Shown here: one piece after another, positions 15,896-25,011 of the stretch | Layout: each line of letters starts with the position of its first letter | Position numbering within the stretch: position 1 is the stretch's first letter | Source: Candidatus Calescibacterium sp. | Lineage (GTDB): Bacteria; Calescibacteriota; Calescibacteriia; Calescibacteriales; Calescibacteriaceae | Length of the DNA stretch: 64,000 bases | Reading direction: 5' to 3' | Assembly: GCA_025060505.1 (NCBI GenBank) | Contig: JANXBU010000002.1 | Location: 124,001 to 188,000 of the forward strand | Notes under the pieces: model-generated | What the model was told of the DNA's origin: nothing | Seen by the model: only the letters and a program-made list of their open reading frames with translations | Database searches by the model: none | Translations under genes and position numbers: made by a program

Positions 15896-16915
15896 CTAAA
15901 CTTCAGCCAAAAATGATTCAATTCTAGAAATTATCTCAGAAGGACTGATTTCTCTCATACATTCAACATTTCTTGGACACTTTGGTATTTCTGCAAAATA
16001 AGAACAAGGAGAACACCATGTATTTGTTCTTATTATTTTTGTTGTTTTGGAGTATGACCATTTTATATGGTTTGTTGGACCGAAAATAACAAAAGATGGT
16101 TTTCCTAAAAGCGCTGCGATATGGACTATTGCGTTGTCTACACCAACGACTACTCTTGCGGAATCTACTATTGAGAAAATATCATCTATACCAAGTTTCT
16201 TATCTCCTATAACAAAAGTTCTGTATTTTTTCGAAAGCGAATCTATCACTTGATTGATACCCCAGTAATGTTTTTCTATTTTCGTTGTGTATGGTGCAAA
16301 GACAATATCAAAGTTATGCTCGGTTTTCCTGACCTTACCCGAGAAATTCATATAGCTTTGAAAGAGATCATCTATCTTTATGTCTGAAAGTTTCTCTTCA
16401 TTCATAATCTTAACTGCTGACGCAAATAGCCTGAAAAATTCAAAAGCTTCAAATGAGAAATGAAAGTAATCAACTGAAAAGTCAAGTATATATTTTTTTG
16501 TTGAAAACCCAACAACGAAATTACCAAGTATCTTTCCGAAAAGCGCTGGAAGAGAAAAAAACTGTTCGGTATCTATAACCAAGTTATATTTCCCAAGATT
16601 TCTCAGAACAAAATACAAAAAAGAGGGAGAATCGTAGATAATGAATTTTTCTATTAGTTCTCCATAACAGAATTCAGCAAAATCTATGTTTCTCTTTTCT
16701 CCGAGAAAATGTATCTTTGCATCTTTAATTTTGTCTTTCAGCATCCTTATTGCGGGAGTAAGCAGAATCGCGTCTCCCGCTCCGCCCGGTCTGATCACCA
16801 GTATCAAAGGATTTTCAGAATGAATGTATCTTCTTTTTGACGAAAACAAGCGAAACAAAACTGGACGCAAAAGATTATCCAGATTTTTCAGAATGCGCTG
16901 AACGATCTGAGACAC
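15896..16915 (-). CDS. Glycosyltransferase family 9 (heptosyltransferase-like)
   Basis: The 339-residue protein carries the GT9 features: LVIRPGGAGDAILLTPAIRMLK near residue 38, a Rossmann half with FLGEK, and the C-terminal donor-binding motif VVGVDNAIVHIAALLGKPSFVIFGPT. A Cys cluster follows (WCSPCSYF, KCPRNVEC), as in many RfaF-type enzymes. It probably adds a heptose or similar sugar to the lipopolysaccharide core. It starts at a GTG; TTATCT (complement 16923-16928) ends 7 nt upstream with TTGTTT about 18 bp further, so this gene also looks leaderless. Confidence 0.87.
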   Translation of the reverse strand: MSQIVQRILKNLDNLLRPVLFRLFSSKRRYIHSENPLILVIRPGGAGDAILLTPAIRMLKDKIKDAKIHFLGEKRNIDFAEFCYGELIEKFIIYDSPSFLYFVLRNLGKYNLVIDTEQFFSLPALFGKILGNFVVGFSTKKYILDFSVDYFHFSFEAFEFFRLFASAVKIMNEEKLSDIKIDDLFQSYMNFSGKVRKTEHNFDIVFAPYTTKIEKHYWGINQVIDSLSKKYRTFVIGDKKLGIDDIFSIVDSARVVVGVDNAIVHIAALLGKPSFVIFGPTNHIKWSYSKTTKIIRTNTWCSPCSYFAEIPKCPRNVECMREISPSEIISRIESFLAEV

Positions 16916-17023
16916 AGAATAAAGATAATCAAGATCGGGAAACAGAAAACAATAATAAAATTTTCTGAATGAACATCTGAAAATATCACAAAAGATACGG
17001 GTGTTTTCATAATTTCTTTCAAA

Positions 17024-18295
17024 ATGAGAGAGATAATTGCCGGAGTTTCAACATTTTCAACTCTGAGCTACATAATTTTTGTTCAACCAGCAATACTTTC
17101 TAAGGTAGGTGCGGATTTTTACACCGTAGTTTTTGCAACCTGCGTTTCATCAGCGATAGCCACTTTAATTCTCGGAGCAACAACAAATCTTCCTTTTGCA
17201 ATAGCTCCTGCAATGGGACACAATATATTCTTCGCATTCACAATATGTTCAGCCTTCGGCCTGACATTTTATCAAGGTATGTTTGTGAACTTTCTTTCAG
17301 CTCTAACATCTCTGTTGGTATCTCTGACCGGAGTTTTATGGATAACCATAGACAAAATGCCAAAATCAATAAAGATAGGAATAACAAGTGGAATAGGATT
17401 ACTTATAGGAATAGTCGGATTTCAGTGGGGAGGAATAATAGAGCAATCACCTGAAACGATAATCAAACTTGGTAATATAAAATCTGTACCCTTTCTTTCA
17501 ACATCTTTGGGTTTGATTGTATCTGCAGTACTCTATTCACTAAACATAAGGTTCTCAATAATCTTTGGAATATTGGTCTCCACTTTGGTGCTTCTGAATC
17601 AGGGCTATATAAAAATTCCAGAAAAAATATTTTCTATTCCTTCTCTTCCAGAAAGGATAATAAATGTTGATTTTTTTATACCAGAACATAAGATACTTGA
17701 TATAATTTCTGCCTTCTTAGTTCTTCTTATTCTTGACGTTTTTGACACAGCGGGAACACTGGTCGGACTTTTCACAGCAGCTGGAATAACTCCAGAGAAG
17801 AAAATAGTGAAAAAGTCATTTGTAGCAGATAGCCTTGGAGCAGTAGCTGGAACAGTTCTTGGAACAACTACCCTGACAACATACATAGAATCTGCGGTTG
17901 GAATAAAGTCTGGTGGTAGAACCAAAATAACAGCATTTACAATTTCCTTCCTTTTCATACTCTCTCTGTTTCTCCTTCCAATAATTCAAATAATCGGAGA
18001 AGGGATAAAATACGAAGGAAAAATCCTGCATCCGCAAATTGCTCCTGCTATGATATTTGTTGGATTCACAATTCTTTCGGTAATAAAAGATCTAGACTTT
18101 GACGATATAACCGAATCTTTTCCTGCAATCATAACTTTACTGATCATGGGATTTTCTTTATCTATAACAGATGGAATAGCTTTTGGTTTCATATCTTACA
18201 CCATACTGAAAATTTTTTCTGGAAGAGCAAAGGAACTGAATATGTTTGTTATAATAGTTTCGGCATTATTTCTTATCAAGATAATAATTGATTGA
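17024..18295 (+). CDS. Adenine/guanine/xanthine permease (AzgA-type NCS2)
   Basis: This 423-residue protein has about 12 to 14 membrane segments. AzgA signatures are visible: EIIAGVSTFSTLSYIIFVQPAIL at the start, AIAPAMGHNIFFAF near 66, LDVFDTAGTLVGL near 240 and GTTTLTTYIESAVGIKSGGRT near 285. It imports a purine base with protons. GMG in the usual APGMG motif is AMG here, a small change. The ATG has no Shine-Dalgarno; CATAAT at 17008-17013 is a possible -10 box. It stands alone between unrelated genes. Confidence 0.9.
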   Translation: MREIIAGVSTFSTLSYIIFVQPAILSKVGADFYTVVFATCVSSAIATLILGATTNLPFAIAPAMGHNIFFAFTICSAFGLTFYQGMFVNFLSALTSLLVSLTGVLWITIDKMPKSIKIGITSGIGLLIGIVGFQWGGIIEQSPETIIKLGNIKSVPFLSTSLGLIVSAVLYSLNIRFSIIFGILVSTLVLLNQGYIKIPEKIFSIPSLPERIINVDFFIPEHKILDIISAFLVLLILDVFDTAGTLVGLFTAAGITPEKKIVKKSFVADSLGAVAGTVLGTTTLTTYIESAVGIKSGGRTKITAFTISFLFILSLFLLPIIQIIGEGIKYEGKILHPQIAPAMIFVGFTILSVIKDLDFDDITESFPAIITLLIMGFSLSITDGIAFGFISYTILKIFSGRAKELNMFVIIVSALFLIKIIID

Positions 18296-18359
18296 ACACG
18301 AGAAATATTCAAAATTTTGATCATAGGAAGATTATCTACAATAAATCAGATTGAAACAT

Positions 18360-18397
18360 CAAATATAAAATCATAAATCAAATATAAAATCATAAAA
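18360..18397. repeat. 19-bp tandem duplication
   Basis: The unit CAAATATAAAATCATAAAT is present at 18360-18378 and, with one difference, at 18379-18397. It lies in the 138-bp region before cbiB. It looks like replication slippage. Confidence 0.65.
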
Positions 18398-18433
18398 TAG
18401 AAGTAAATCCAAAACGCATAAAAATAAACAAAA

Positions 18434-19405
18434 ATGGAATTTGAGAATCTAATTTCTTTTTTGAATTCGCATAAGGATTCAAGAGAAATTATTGTGCTGG
18501 TAATAGCTCTGGTTTTTGATATTTTTTTTGGAGAACCACCGAGCGTGGTTCATCCCGTTGTCATAACTGGCAAAGCAATTCAATGCTCTGAAAAGATTGG
18601 AGAAAAGTTAAGCTCAAGTTTCCTGAAAATATTGTTCGGATTTGCGCTTATAATTTTCGGAAGCTCCGTATTTTTCGGATTATATTTTGTAGGTAGAAAA
18701 ATCGTAAGTTTAGCTGATATATACATCTTTGAGCTAATCTTTGATGCTTTCTTTCTTAAAACAACCTTTGCGCTCAGATCTCTTGTAGAGCATTCTGGAT
18801 CTGTTATGAGGGAACTTAAAAAAGGAGATATTCAAAAAGCAAGATTAGAGGTTGCAAAAATTGTTGGGAGGAAAACTGAAAAATTGCAAAGACCACATAT
18901 AATTTCCGCATCTGTTGAAAGCGTTGCTGAAAACACTGTTGATAGCTTCTTCTCTCCGATTCTCTTTTTTCTTCTTTTTGGAATCTACGGAAGCATTTTT
19001 TACAGAGTGATAAATACACTTGACGCAATGGTCGGATACAAAAATGAAAAATACAAATACATAGGTTTGATTCCAGCAAAAACAGATGATCTGCTGAATT
19101 TCATACCAGCAAGGATAAGCATAATTTTTATATTTTTGGGAATACTTTTTATGAGACTTGACGCTAAAAGCTCTATATCTACACTTCTGAAATTTAAGAG
19201 AGCAACTCCGAGTCCAAACTCATATGTTCCAATCTGCATGTTCAGTGGAGCACTGAATGTAAGGCTTGAAAAAATTGGATTTTATTCCATTGGAGACTTT
19301 GCTCTTCCACAGTCTGAAGAAATAATTAGGAAATCAAATATCCTTGCTGTTGTTTCCTGTTTAATTTTTTATCTATTTGTGATATTTGTAGAGAAGGTTA
19401 TGTAA
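18434..19405 (+). CDS. cbiB: Adenosylcobinamide-phosphate synthase
   Basis: The 323-residue protein matches CbiB/CobD in length and motifs: FGEPPSVVHPVVITGKAI at residues about 36-54, GDIQKARLEVAKIVGRKTE near 134, SVAENTVDSFFSPILF near 158 and ALDAMVGYKNEKY-type sequence (TLDAMVGYKN) near 195. It has several membrane segments. It attaches the aminopropanol arm to adenosylcobyric acid in cobalamin synthesis. No other cobalamin gene is nearby. CATAAA/TAAAAA at 18417-18424 could be the -10, leaving a minimal leader. Confidence 0.93.
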   Translation: MEFENLISFLNSHKDSREIIVLVIALVFDIFFGEPPSVVHPVVITGKAIQCSEKIGEKLSSSFLKILFGFALIIFGSSVFFGLYFVGRKIVSLADIYIFELIFDAFFLKTTFALRSLVEHSGSVMRELKKGDIQKARLEVAKIVGRKTEKLQRPHIISASVESVAENTVDSFFSPILFFLLFGIYGSIFYRVINTLDAMVGYKNEKYKYIGLIPAKTDDLLNFIPARISIIFIFLGILFMRLDAKSSISTLLKFKRATPSPNSYVPICMFSGALNVRLEKIGFYSIGDFALPQSEEIIRKSNILAVVSCLIFYLFVIFVEKVM

Positions 19406-19466
19406 TTCAAAATAAGCACTATAAATTACTATAAACGATAAAAATGATAAAAATAAAAAATCAATC

Positions 19467-19868
19467 TTGAGATTCAGAAAAAACAGATTGAGATTAACAA
19501 GAGATATTCAGAGAGTTCTTGAACAAGGTAAAACCAAAAAAGTCTCATTAGAAAAAAATGGAGCAGAGTTATTTATTCTAAAATATTATCCGTATCAACA
19601 TACCAGATTCACTGTAATAGTCTCAAAGAAGGTTGCCAAAAAGAGTGTTTGGAGAAACAGAATAAAACGCATAATCAGAGAAGCGATGAGACAACTTATA
19701 AAAGAGGGAAAATCTCCGAACTTTGATATTGTTATTCTGGTAAGACAAAATATCTACAGAATGAAATCTTACGAGTTAAAGGAGATTCTTGAAAAAGTTT
19801 TTGATAACATCAATTTTGCATCAAAAGAAAAAACATACGAAATGAACACAGAAGCAAAAGCTAAATAG
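19467..19868 (+). CDS. rnpA: Ribonuclease P protein component
   Basis: The 133-residue product begins at a TTG codon, the only suitable start after an upstream in-frame stop. It shows FRKNRLRLTRDIQRVLEQGK and the family signature VAKKSVWRNRIKRIIREAMRQL (residues about 55-75), with the RNR-type basic helix that binds the RNA subunit. It assists M1 RNA in removing tRNA 5' leaders. In most bacteria rpmH lies directly upstream and yidD/yidC downstream; neither is present here. Its 3' end overlaps the convergent acpS gene by 8 bp. Confidence 0.9.
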   Translation: MRFRKNRLRLTRDIQRVLEQGKTKKVSLEKNGAELFILKYYPYQHTRFTVIVSKKVAKKSVWRNRIKRIIREAMRQLIKEGKSPNFDIVILVRQNIYRMKSYELKEILEKVFDNINFASKEKTYEMNTEAKAK

Positions 19869-20229
19869 CAATAGCAAAAGCTATACATATATCTGAATCA
19901 TGCGATATAGAAACTAAAACATTTTTTATTTCCCTTTGTAATGCAATGTGCAGCATTTTTCCATGAAGTTTCGCCACCGGATAAGGTAAATGTACAATTT
20001 CTATCTCCTTGAAGATTATGGAATTTCTGGTATGAAGGGTCTTGAAAACAGCTTCCTTTGCACAGAAGAGAGCAGAAAGTCTATCAAATAACGTTTCCCG
20101 CGATCGCATAACATAGTTTATTTCCTGATCTGTACAGATTCTATATAAAAATCTTTCACCATGATTAAGGTAGACACCTTTTATTCTTGATATTCTGAGA
20201 ATATCTACGCCAACTCCCTTTATATCCAT
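19861..20229 (-). CDS. acpS: Holo-[acyl-carrier-protein] synthase
   Basis: Starting at the ATG at 20229 the protein has 122 residues, the normal AcpS size; an upstream in-frame extension is not conserved-looking. Motifs are GVGVDILRISRI (the metal-binding Asp), RFLYRICTDQEI, LFCAKEAVFKTL (the catalytic Lys-Glu region) and VSISHDSDICIAFA at the end. It transfers phosphopantetheine from CoA to ACP. TAGAAT lies 11 nt upstream of the ATG, giving a very short leader. It is divergent from the epimerase gene at 20333, with 103 bp between them. Confidence 0.93.
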   Translation of the reverse strand: MDIKGVGVDILRISRIKGVYLNHGERFLYRICTDQEINYVMRSRETLFDRLSALFCAKEAVFKTLHTRNSIIFKEIEIVHLPYPVAKLHGKMLHIALQREIKNVLVSISHDSDICIAFAIAI

Positions 20230-20316
20230 AATTGAAAGGTATTCTAAAATTGAAAAAAAACGAGAGATACAATTCAGTTCTAAAACCACAAAAATAAAAC
20301 AAAAACTTCAGTATAG

Positions 20317-20325
20317 TGTTATAAT
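20317..20325 (+). promoter_or_regulatory. Extended -10 TGtTATAAT of a leaderless gene
   Basis: A perfect TATAAT preceded by the extended-10 TG ends 7 nt before the ATG at 20333. No -35 is recognisable, which fits an extended -10 promoter. Transcription would start at the ATG. Confidence 0.75.
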
Positions 20326-20332
20326 AATATGT

Positions 20333-21334
20333 ATGAAATTCGAGCAGAGTATAGCGCTAACAGGAGTTAGAACATTTTTAGGAACTAACTTATGTATAAG
20401 ATTACAGAATATTCCGGGGATAAAGCTTACAGTGCTTGATAAACACAGGCCAAGTTTTTTGAAAGAAGATGTTAGATTTTACAGAATAGATCTAACAGAT
20501 CCAAAATCAGATCAGATGATCTATGATGCTCTTGAAAGAGAGAATGTTGATACATTCTTACATATGGCTTTTTTTGAGGGAAAAGTTCCTGCATCATCTT
20601 CTTACTGTCATGAAGTTCAAGCAATTGGAACGTGGTATGTTCTGAACGCTTGTGCGAAGAAAAAGGTAAAGAAATTTATCTTATCCTCAACCACAGAGGT
20701 TTATGGGGCACATCCGATGAATCCAAACTTGATAAAGGAAGATGCTCCTTTAAGACCTAATCCATCTTACAGATATATAAAAGATAGAGTGGAAGCAGAG
20801 GAACTGACAAAAAAATTTGCAAAGAAAATTCCTTCAACGAAAGTTCTGATTTTAAGAAAATGTCCGGTTCTTGGCGATAAAGTTAAGAACTTTATGACCT
20901 GGTACCTTTCTGGTGCTATCGTTTTTTCAGTACTTGGATTTGACCCTATGATGCAGTTTTTACACCAAGAAGATATAATAGATGCATATATGAGATTCAC
21001 AGTGGGACATGATGAAATACCCGGAGGAATATACAACATAGCCGGGAAAGGAGCATTACCCTTACTTTACATAACACGCCTTATGGGAAAAATTAACATA
21101 CCCATGTTTTACTCTTGGCTTTATGCTTTATGCATGATAATGAGATCTGCGGGAATTTCTCCATTCCCGCCACAGCATATAGACTACATAAGATACACAT
21201 TCGTTGCTGATGGAACAAAAGCAAAGGATCTGGCAGGATTTATACCGAAGTACTCATCAAGGGAAATAGTAGAAGAATTTGCAGGATATATAAAACTCAA
21301 AAAGTCTAAAATAAGATCAGCTCCTAAGTCTTGA
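20333..21334 (+). CDS. NAD-dependent epimerase/dehydratase (extended SDR)
   Basis: This 333-residue protein has the Rossmann fold of extended short-chain dehydrogenases. It has ALTGVRTFLGTNLC at the N-terminus, a FYRIDLTDP cofactor-binding strand, the catalytic Ser in ILSSTTEVYG and the YxxxK pair as YRYIK (about residue 143-147). The usual TGxxGxxG loop reads TGVRTFLG, with Thr for the middle Gly. It probably modifies a nucleotide sugar; the C-terminal half includes a hydrophobic stretch (FYSWLYALCMIMRSAG), so membrane association is possible. The gene stands alone and is apparently leaderless. Confidence 0.8.
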   Translation: MKFEQSIALTGVRTFLGTNLCIRLQNIPGIKLTVLDKHRPSFLKEDVRFYRIDLTDPKSDQMIYDALERENVDTFLHMAFFEGKVPASSSYCHEVQAIGTWYVLNACAKKKVKKFILSSTTEVYGAHPMNPNLIKEDAPLRPNPSYRYIKDRVEAEELTKKFAKKIPSTKVLILRKCPVLGDKVKNFMTWYLSGAIVFSVLGFDPMMQFLHQEDIIDAYMRFTVGHDEIPGGIYNIAGKGALPLLYITRLMGKINIPMFYSWLYALCMIMRSAGISPFPPQHIDYIRYTFVADGTKAKDLAGFIPKYSSREIVEEFAGYIKLKKSKIRSAPKS

Positions 21335-21478
21335 ACCATGGATAGACTTTGTTCAAAAGACAATTTTTGTGGATACTAATTCAAACCAATACAACATTGT
21401 AAATAGAAAAATCACCTTGCCTCAAATGCGAAACCAAAAGTATGAATATCAACATAAAAAAACTATCTCAATCAAAAA

Positions 21479-22360
21479 TCATCTACGCAAAGATCTGAGC
21501 TTCCTCTCAAATTCCTTCAAAGTCCTTGACTTTACTACCTCACTCTTCAAAATCCTAAGCCTATTCACATCTTCTATCCCCTCTATCTCCTTCCTTATCA
21601 ATCCAGGTACCTTGCTAAACTTCGTTCGTATATCCAACAACAACGCCTCCCTCGTTCCCTCCTTTATACCCCTACGAGTACCTTCTTGTATCCACTTCTG
21701 TATTCCCTCCTGTTTCCCTTCCTGATACAACCACGTTTTCGTTATGTCTATCAATGCTTCTACCTCCTTCCTCAAATCTTCTCTTATATCTCTGAGCTCC
21801 GCAAATACCCCTAACCTATTTATATATTCTGAACAGATCATGCTTTCTTATCTCCCCTTTCTCAAAACTTTGCCTCTGAACTACCTTCCTTACAACCTAC
21901 GATATGTCCTGAGTCCTTCCAAGTATCCCAAGCAAATATACATCCGGATTATCTGATTCCAAAAATCTCTCAGATTCAACTTCCTTTAGATCTATTATCT
22001 CATCCTCATACACAATGTCCCATCTGCTCTCATCTCTATACGGTTGCTCATCCTAAGTTCTTCTTTACCCAAATATATTACGACCTGCTTCACTGGAAGA
22101 TTGTATCTTGAAATTATAACATATAAATACCTCAGCATCCTTTTTGGCATATCCGGATCATTCTTTGTCTGAAAATCTACATGTAAAATCAACTCCGTTC
22201 CATCTTTAAGTTTAACGATAGCCAAAAAGTCTGCAATAAGCTTACCGATCTGCATTTCAATAGAAATAGGTTTTATCTCAATAAATTCTTATCCGAGAAT
22301 TCTCAGGACTCCAATAGCTACTTTCTCAAAACTCTTTTTTACAGCAGAATCATACCTCAT
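21479..22360 (-). pseudogene. Decayed Rpn/PD-(D/E)XK nuclease gene
   Basis: Read from an ATG at 22360, the frame gives MRYDSAVKKSFEKVAIGVL and stops at TAA (22289-22291). It continues in the same frame with IGKLIADFLAIVKLKDG and ILHVDFQTKNDPDMPKRMLRY, a PD-(D/E)XK core with Asp and the Asp-Gln pair, and ends near 21995. A -1/+1 shift near 22010 restores EDEIIDLKEVESERFLES, which meets TAG at 21897-21899. A second shift near 21840 restores the helical C-terminus with the (Q)EG repeats (YQEGKQEGIQKWIQEG). At least two stops and two frameshifts show it is dead. The family is the Rpn recombination-promoting nuclease/transposase_31 group, which spreads horizontally. Confidence 0.8.
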
Positions 22361-22669
22361 CGTATTCAATTTGAAAATTCAGATGCAAATGATCGAAAAT
22401 CTGAAAATCATTGTTACAAAGTTTTGTCTATACTTCAATCACAGATTCTCGTCTTAAATTCTTTTTCAAGCGATGTTTTTATTCAGAGAAGTCATCTTGC
22501 AACAAATTATGCAGTTTCCTTTATTCTCCGTAGACTATGGTTTTCAATTTTTTGAGATTAATGAAAAATTGCAATTGAAAAGGCTACATCTGATAAATTT
22601 TTTATTCTTTCCCTTATTATTTTTGCGGTAAAAGTTGTATTAACTGTTTCATGAACTAACATTATATTG
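22361..22669. other. 309-bp region with inverted repeat, otherwise empty
   Basis: No gene is seen. TTCAGAT (22378-22384) and ATCTGAA (22399-22405) form a perfect 7-bp inverted repeat just outside the dead nuclease gene. A TTGTAT (22635-22640), 16-bp spacer, TAACAT (22657-22662) promoter candidate lies before the carbamoyltransferase ATG at 22670, again placing the transcription start at the start codon. Confidence 0.45.
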
Positions 22670-24535
22670 ATGAAGGTTTTGGGTATATCTGCCTACTATC
22701 ACGATAGTGCAGCTTGTCTTGTTGAAGATGCTGAGATAATCTCTGCATGCCAGGAAGAAAGGTTCACAAGAAAAAAGCATGACCCTCGTTTCCCAACAAG
22801 AGCTATAAAGTATTGTCTTGAAGATGCCAAGATAACCATCTCCGATTTAGATGCTGTTGTTTTTTATGAAAAACCATTTCTGAAGCTTGAGCGGATAATG
22901 GAAACATACTATAACTTTGTCCCAAAGGGTTTTGCACAATTCAAATCAGCTATATCGGCTCTTCTGTTTGATAAAAAGCTATCTGTAAAGGATTTGATTT
23001 TGAATGAGCTGAAAAGCTTGGCATTTGGTTCAGAAGATGGAAAAGGTAGAAGACAAGTTGTACCTCCGCTTTATTTTTCGGAACACCATCTTTCACATGC
23101 AGCAAGTGCTTTCTATCCTTCTCCGTTTTATGAAGCCGCAATACTTACGGTAGACGGAGTTGGAGAGTGGGCTACAGGTTCTCTTGGATACGGAAGAGAC
23201 AAAGAAATAAAAATCTTCAAGGAGCTCAATTTCCCGGACTCTGTTGGAATGCTTTACTCAGCTTTCACTTACTACTGTGGTTTTAAGGTCAACTCTGGTG
23301 AGTACAAGCTCATGGGGCTCGCACCGTATGGAAATCCAGATTCAGCAAGAAAGTACAAGAAGATCATTCTTGACAATCTTGTGGATATAAAAGATGATGG
23401 TTCAATACATCTGAACCAGGAATATTTTGACTACTGTGTAGGGCTGAAGATGGTGGATGAAAAAAAGTGGATCAAGCTTTTTGGTTTTCCTCCAAGAAAG
23501 CCTGAGACTTTGATAACGCAGGAGTATGCAGATCTTGCCCTGGCTATACAAGAGATCACGGAGGAGATAGTCACTCTTATGGCTCTTGAGCTAAAAAAGA
23601 TAACGGGTGCAAAGAATCTATGTATGGCTGGAGGTGTTGCTCTGAACTGCGTTGCGAACGGAAAGCTGCTTATCAAAAAGATATTTGATAATATCTGGAT
23701 CCAGCCTGCTGCAGGAGATGCAGGCGGAGCACTCGGCGCTGCTTTAGCTTTCTATTATGCGAACGAAGGAACAGAAAGAAAAATTTCAGAGTTTGATTCA
23801 ATGAAGGGAGCTTTCTTGGGACCGGCATTTTCAAGATATGATATTCTTGCGGTGATCTCAAAATACAAAGCGCCTTATAGAGAAATTCAAGATGAGGATG
23901 AGCTCTGTAGAATAACTGCTGAGCTTATTGCCAAAGGTTATATCGTTGGATGGTTTCAGGGAAGAATGGAGTGGGGACCTCGGGCTCTTGGAGCAAGAAG
24001 TATTTTGGCTGATCCAAGAAATCCAGAGATGCAGAAAAAACTCAATCTCAAAATAAAATTCAGAGAGGGTTTCAGACCGTTTGCACCTTCTGTTATTGCC
24101 GAGGATGTAAAAGAGTACTTTGAGTACGGCTTTGTTTCACCATATATGATACTTATAGATTATGTCCATCCGAAAAGAAGAAATCCTTTACCTGAGAACT
24201 GGCATAGTTTATCTATCTCAGAAAGACTGTATTACATAAGATCTGATATTCCGGCTGTAACTCATCTGGATTACTCTGCTCGCGTTCAAACTGTTCATAA
24301 GGAAACAAATCCGAGATACTGGAAGCTTATAAACGAGTTCAAAAAGCTAACAGGGTATGGTGTTGTTATAAATACGAGTTTTAATGTCAGAGGAGAGCCT
24401 ATTGTTTGTACCCCAGAAGATGCTTACAGATGCTTTATGAGAACAGATATAGATTTTCTTGTGATGGAGAACTTTATATTTGACAAAAAAGAACAACCAC
24501 CGTTCAAAGAGGACTTCAAATTTGAGCTTGATTGA
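22670..24535 (+). CDS. Carbamoyltransferase (NodU/CmcH/TobZ family)
   Basis: The 621-residue protein begins LGISAYYHDSAACLVED, the ASKHA-type N-terminal domain. It has the carbamoyl-adenylate site FSEHHLSHAASAFY (HHxxHA, about residue 140) and DGVGEWATGSLGYG. The second domain has MAGGVALNCVANGKLL, GDAGGALGAALA, the EWGPRALGARSILADPR motif and REGFRPFAPSV near the C-terminus. It moves a carbamoyl group onto a hydroxyl of a sugar or other metabolite. No biosynthetic cluster surrounds it, so surface-glycan or small-molecule carbamoylation cannot be told apart. The ATG at 22670 is preferred over an overlapping TTG at 22667. Confidence 0.93.
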   Translation: MKVLGISAYYHDSAACLVEDAEIISACQEERFTRKKHDPRFPTRAIKYCLEDAKITISDLDAVVFYEKPFLKLERIMETYYNFVPKGFAQFKSAISALLFDKKLSVKDLILNELKSLAFGSEDGKGRRQVVPPLYFSEHHLSHAASAFYPSPFYEAAILTVDGVGEWATGSLGYGRDKEIKIFKELNFPDSVGMLYSAFTYYCGFKVNSGEYKLMGLAPYGNPDSARKYKKIILDNLVDIKDDGSIHLNQEYFDYCVGLKMVDEKKWIKLFGFPPRKPETLITQEYADLALAIQEITEEIVTLMALELKKITGAKNLCMAGGVALNCVANGKLLIKKIFDNIWIQPAAGDAGGALGAALAFYYANEGTERKISEFDSMKGAFLGPAFSRYDILAVISKYKAPYREIQDEDELCRITAELIAKGYIVGWFQGRMEWGPRALGARSILADPRNPEMQKKLNLKIKFREGFRPFAPSVIAEDVKEYFEYGFVSPYMILIDYVHPKRRNPLPENWHSLSISERLYYIRSDIPAVTHLDYSARVQTVHKETNPRYWKLINEFKKLTGYGVVINTSFNVRGEPIVCTPEDAYRCFMRTDIDFLVMENFIFDKKEQPPFKEDFKFELD

Positions 24536-24582
24536 AACTGAAAATTTATTTTTGAAATTACAAAAACTTTTTTAAGGATTGC

Positions 24583-24588
24583 TATAAA
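24583..24588 (+). promoter_or_regulatory. -10 element TATAAA of rpsS
   Basis: TATAAA ends 8 nt before the rpsS ATG at 24597, and no Shine-Dalgarno is present. The orphan ribosomal protein gene therefore has its own promoter and a leaderless message. Confidence 0.6.
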
Positions 24589-24596
24589 ACAAAAAT

Positions 24597-24902
24597 ATGC
24601 CAAGATCTTTGAAAAAGGGACCATTTATTGATGAGCATGTTTTAGATAAAGTAATGAATTTGAGACCGAAAGTTCTGAAAGGTGAAAAAGTCGTTCTGAA
24701 AACATATTCCAGAAGGTCTACCATAATTCCGGAAATGGTTGGCTTTACAATAGCAGTTCATAATGGGAAAACTTTTATACCGGTTTATATCACAGAAGAT
24801 ATGGTTGGACATAAGCTTGGCGAATTTGCTCCAACAAGAACTTTCAGAGGACACCCAGATAAGGCTGCAAAAGTTGAAATAAGAAAACCGGGACAGAAAT
24901 AG
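24597..24902 (+). CDS. rpsS: Ribosomal protein S19 (orphan gene)
   Basis: The 101-residue protein is clearly S19: [18 protein letters not shown] at the start, [23 protein letters not shown] in the middle and [15 protein letters not shown] near the end. It is about eight residues longer than usual, with a short Lys/Gly tail. S19 sits in the small-subunit head next to S13. It is normally inside the S10 operon between rplB and rplV; here it is flanked by a carbamoyltransferase gene and a transport lipoprotein gene. It is either the only copy, moved out of the operon, or a second copy; the window cannot decide. Confidence 0.96.
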   Translation: MPRSLKKGPFIDEHVLDKVMNLRPKVLKGEKVVLKTYSRRSTIIPEMVGFTIAVHNGKTFIPVYITEDMVGHKLGEFAPTRTFRGHPDKAAKVEIRKPGQK

Positions 24903-25011
24903 AGCATTTGTAAAATTCTGAATTCAGTAAAATTTCAAAACATGAATCCTTCTGCAATACGAACTCCCAGATTTATTCCAAAAAACCGAATTCTGTGATT
25001 AAAAATTCATT

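Noticed and set aside
21369-21725. 118-codon plus-strand frame opposite the dead nuclease gene
   Set aside because: It is the reverse of the conserved nuclease C-terminus; composition (Ser/Phe/Pro) is that of an antisense shadow.
24918-24927. CTGAATTCAG palindrome after rpsS
   Set aside because: Has no loop and no T-run, so it is not a terminator; a 10-bp palindrome is expected by chance.
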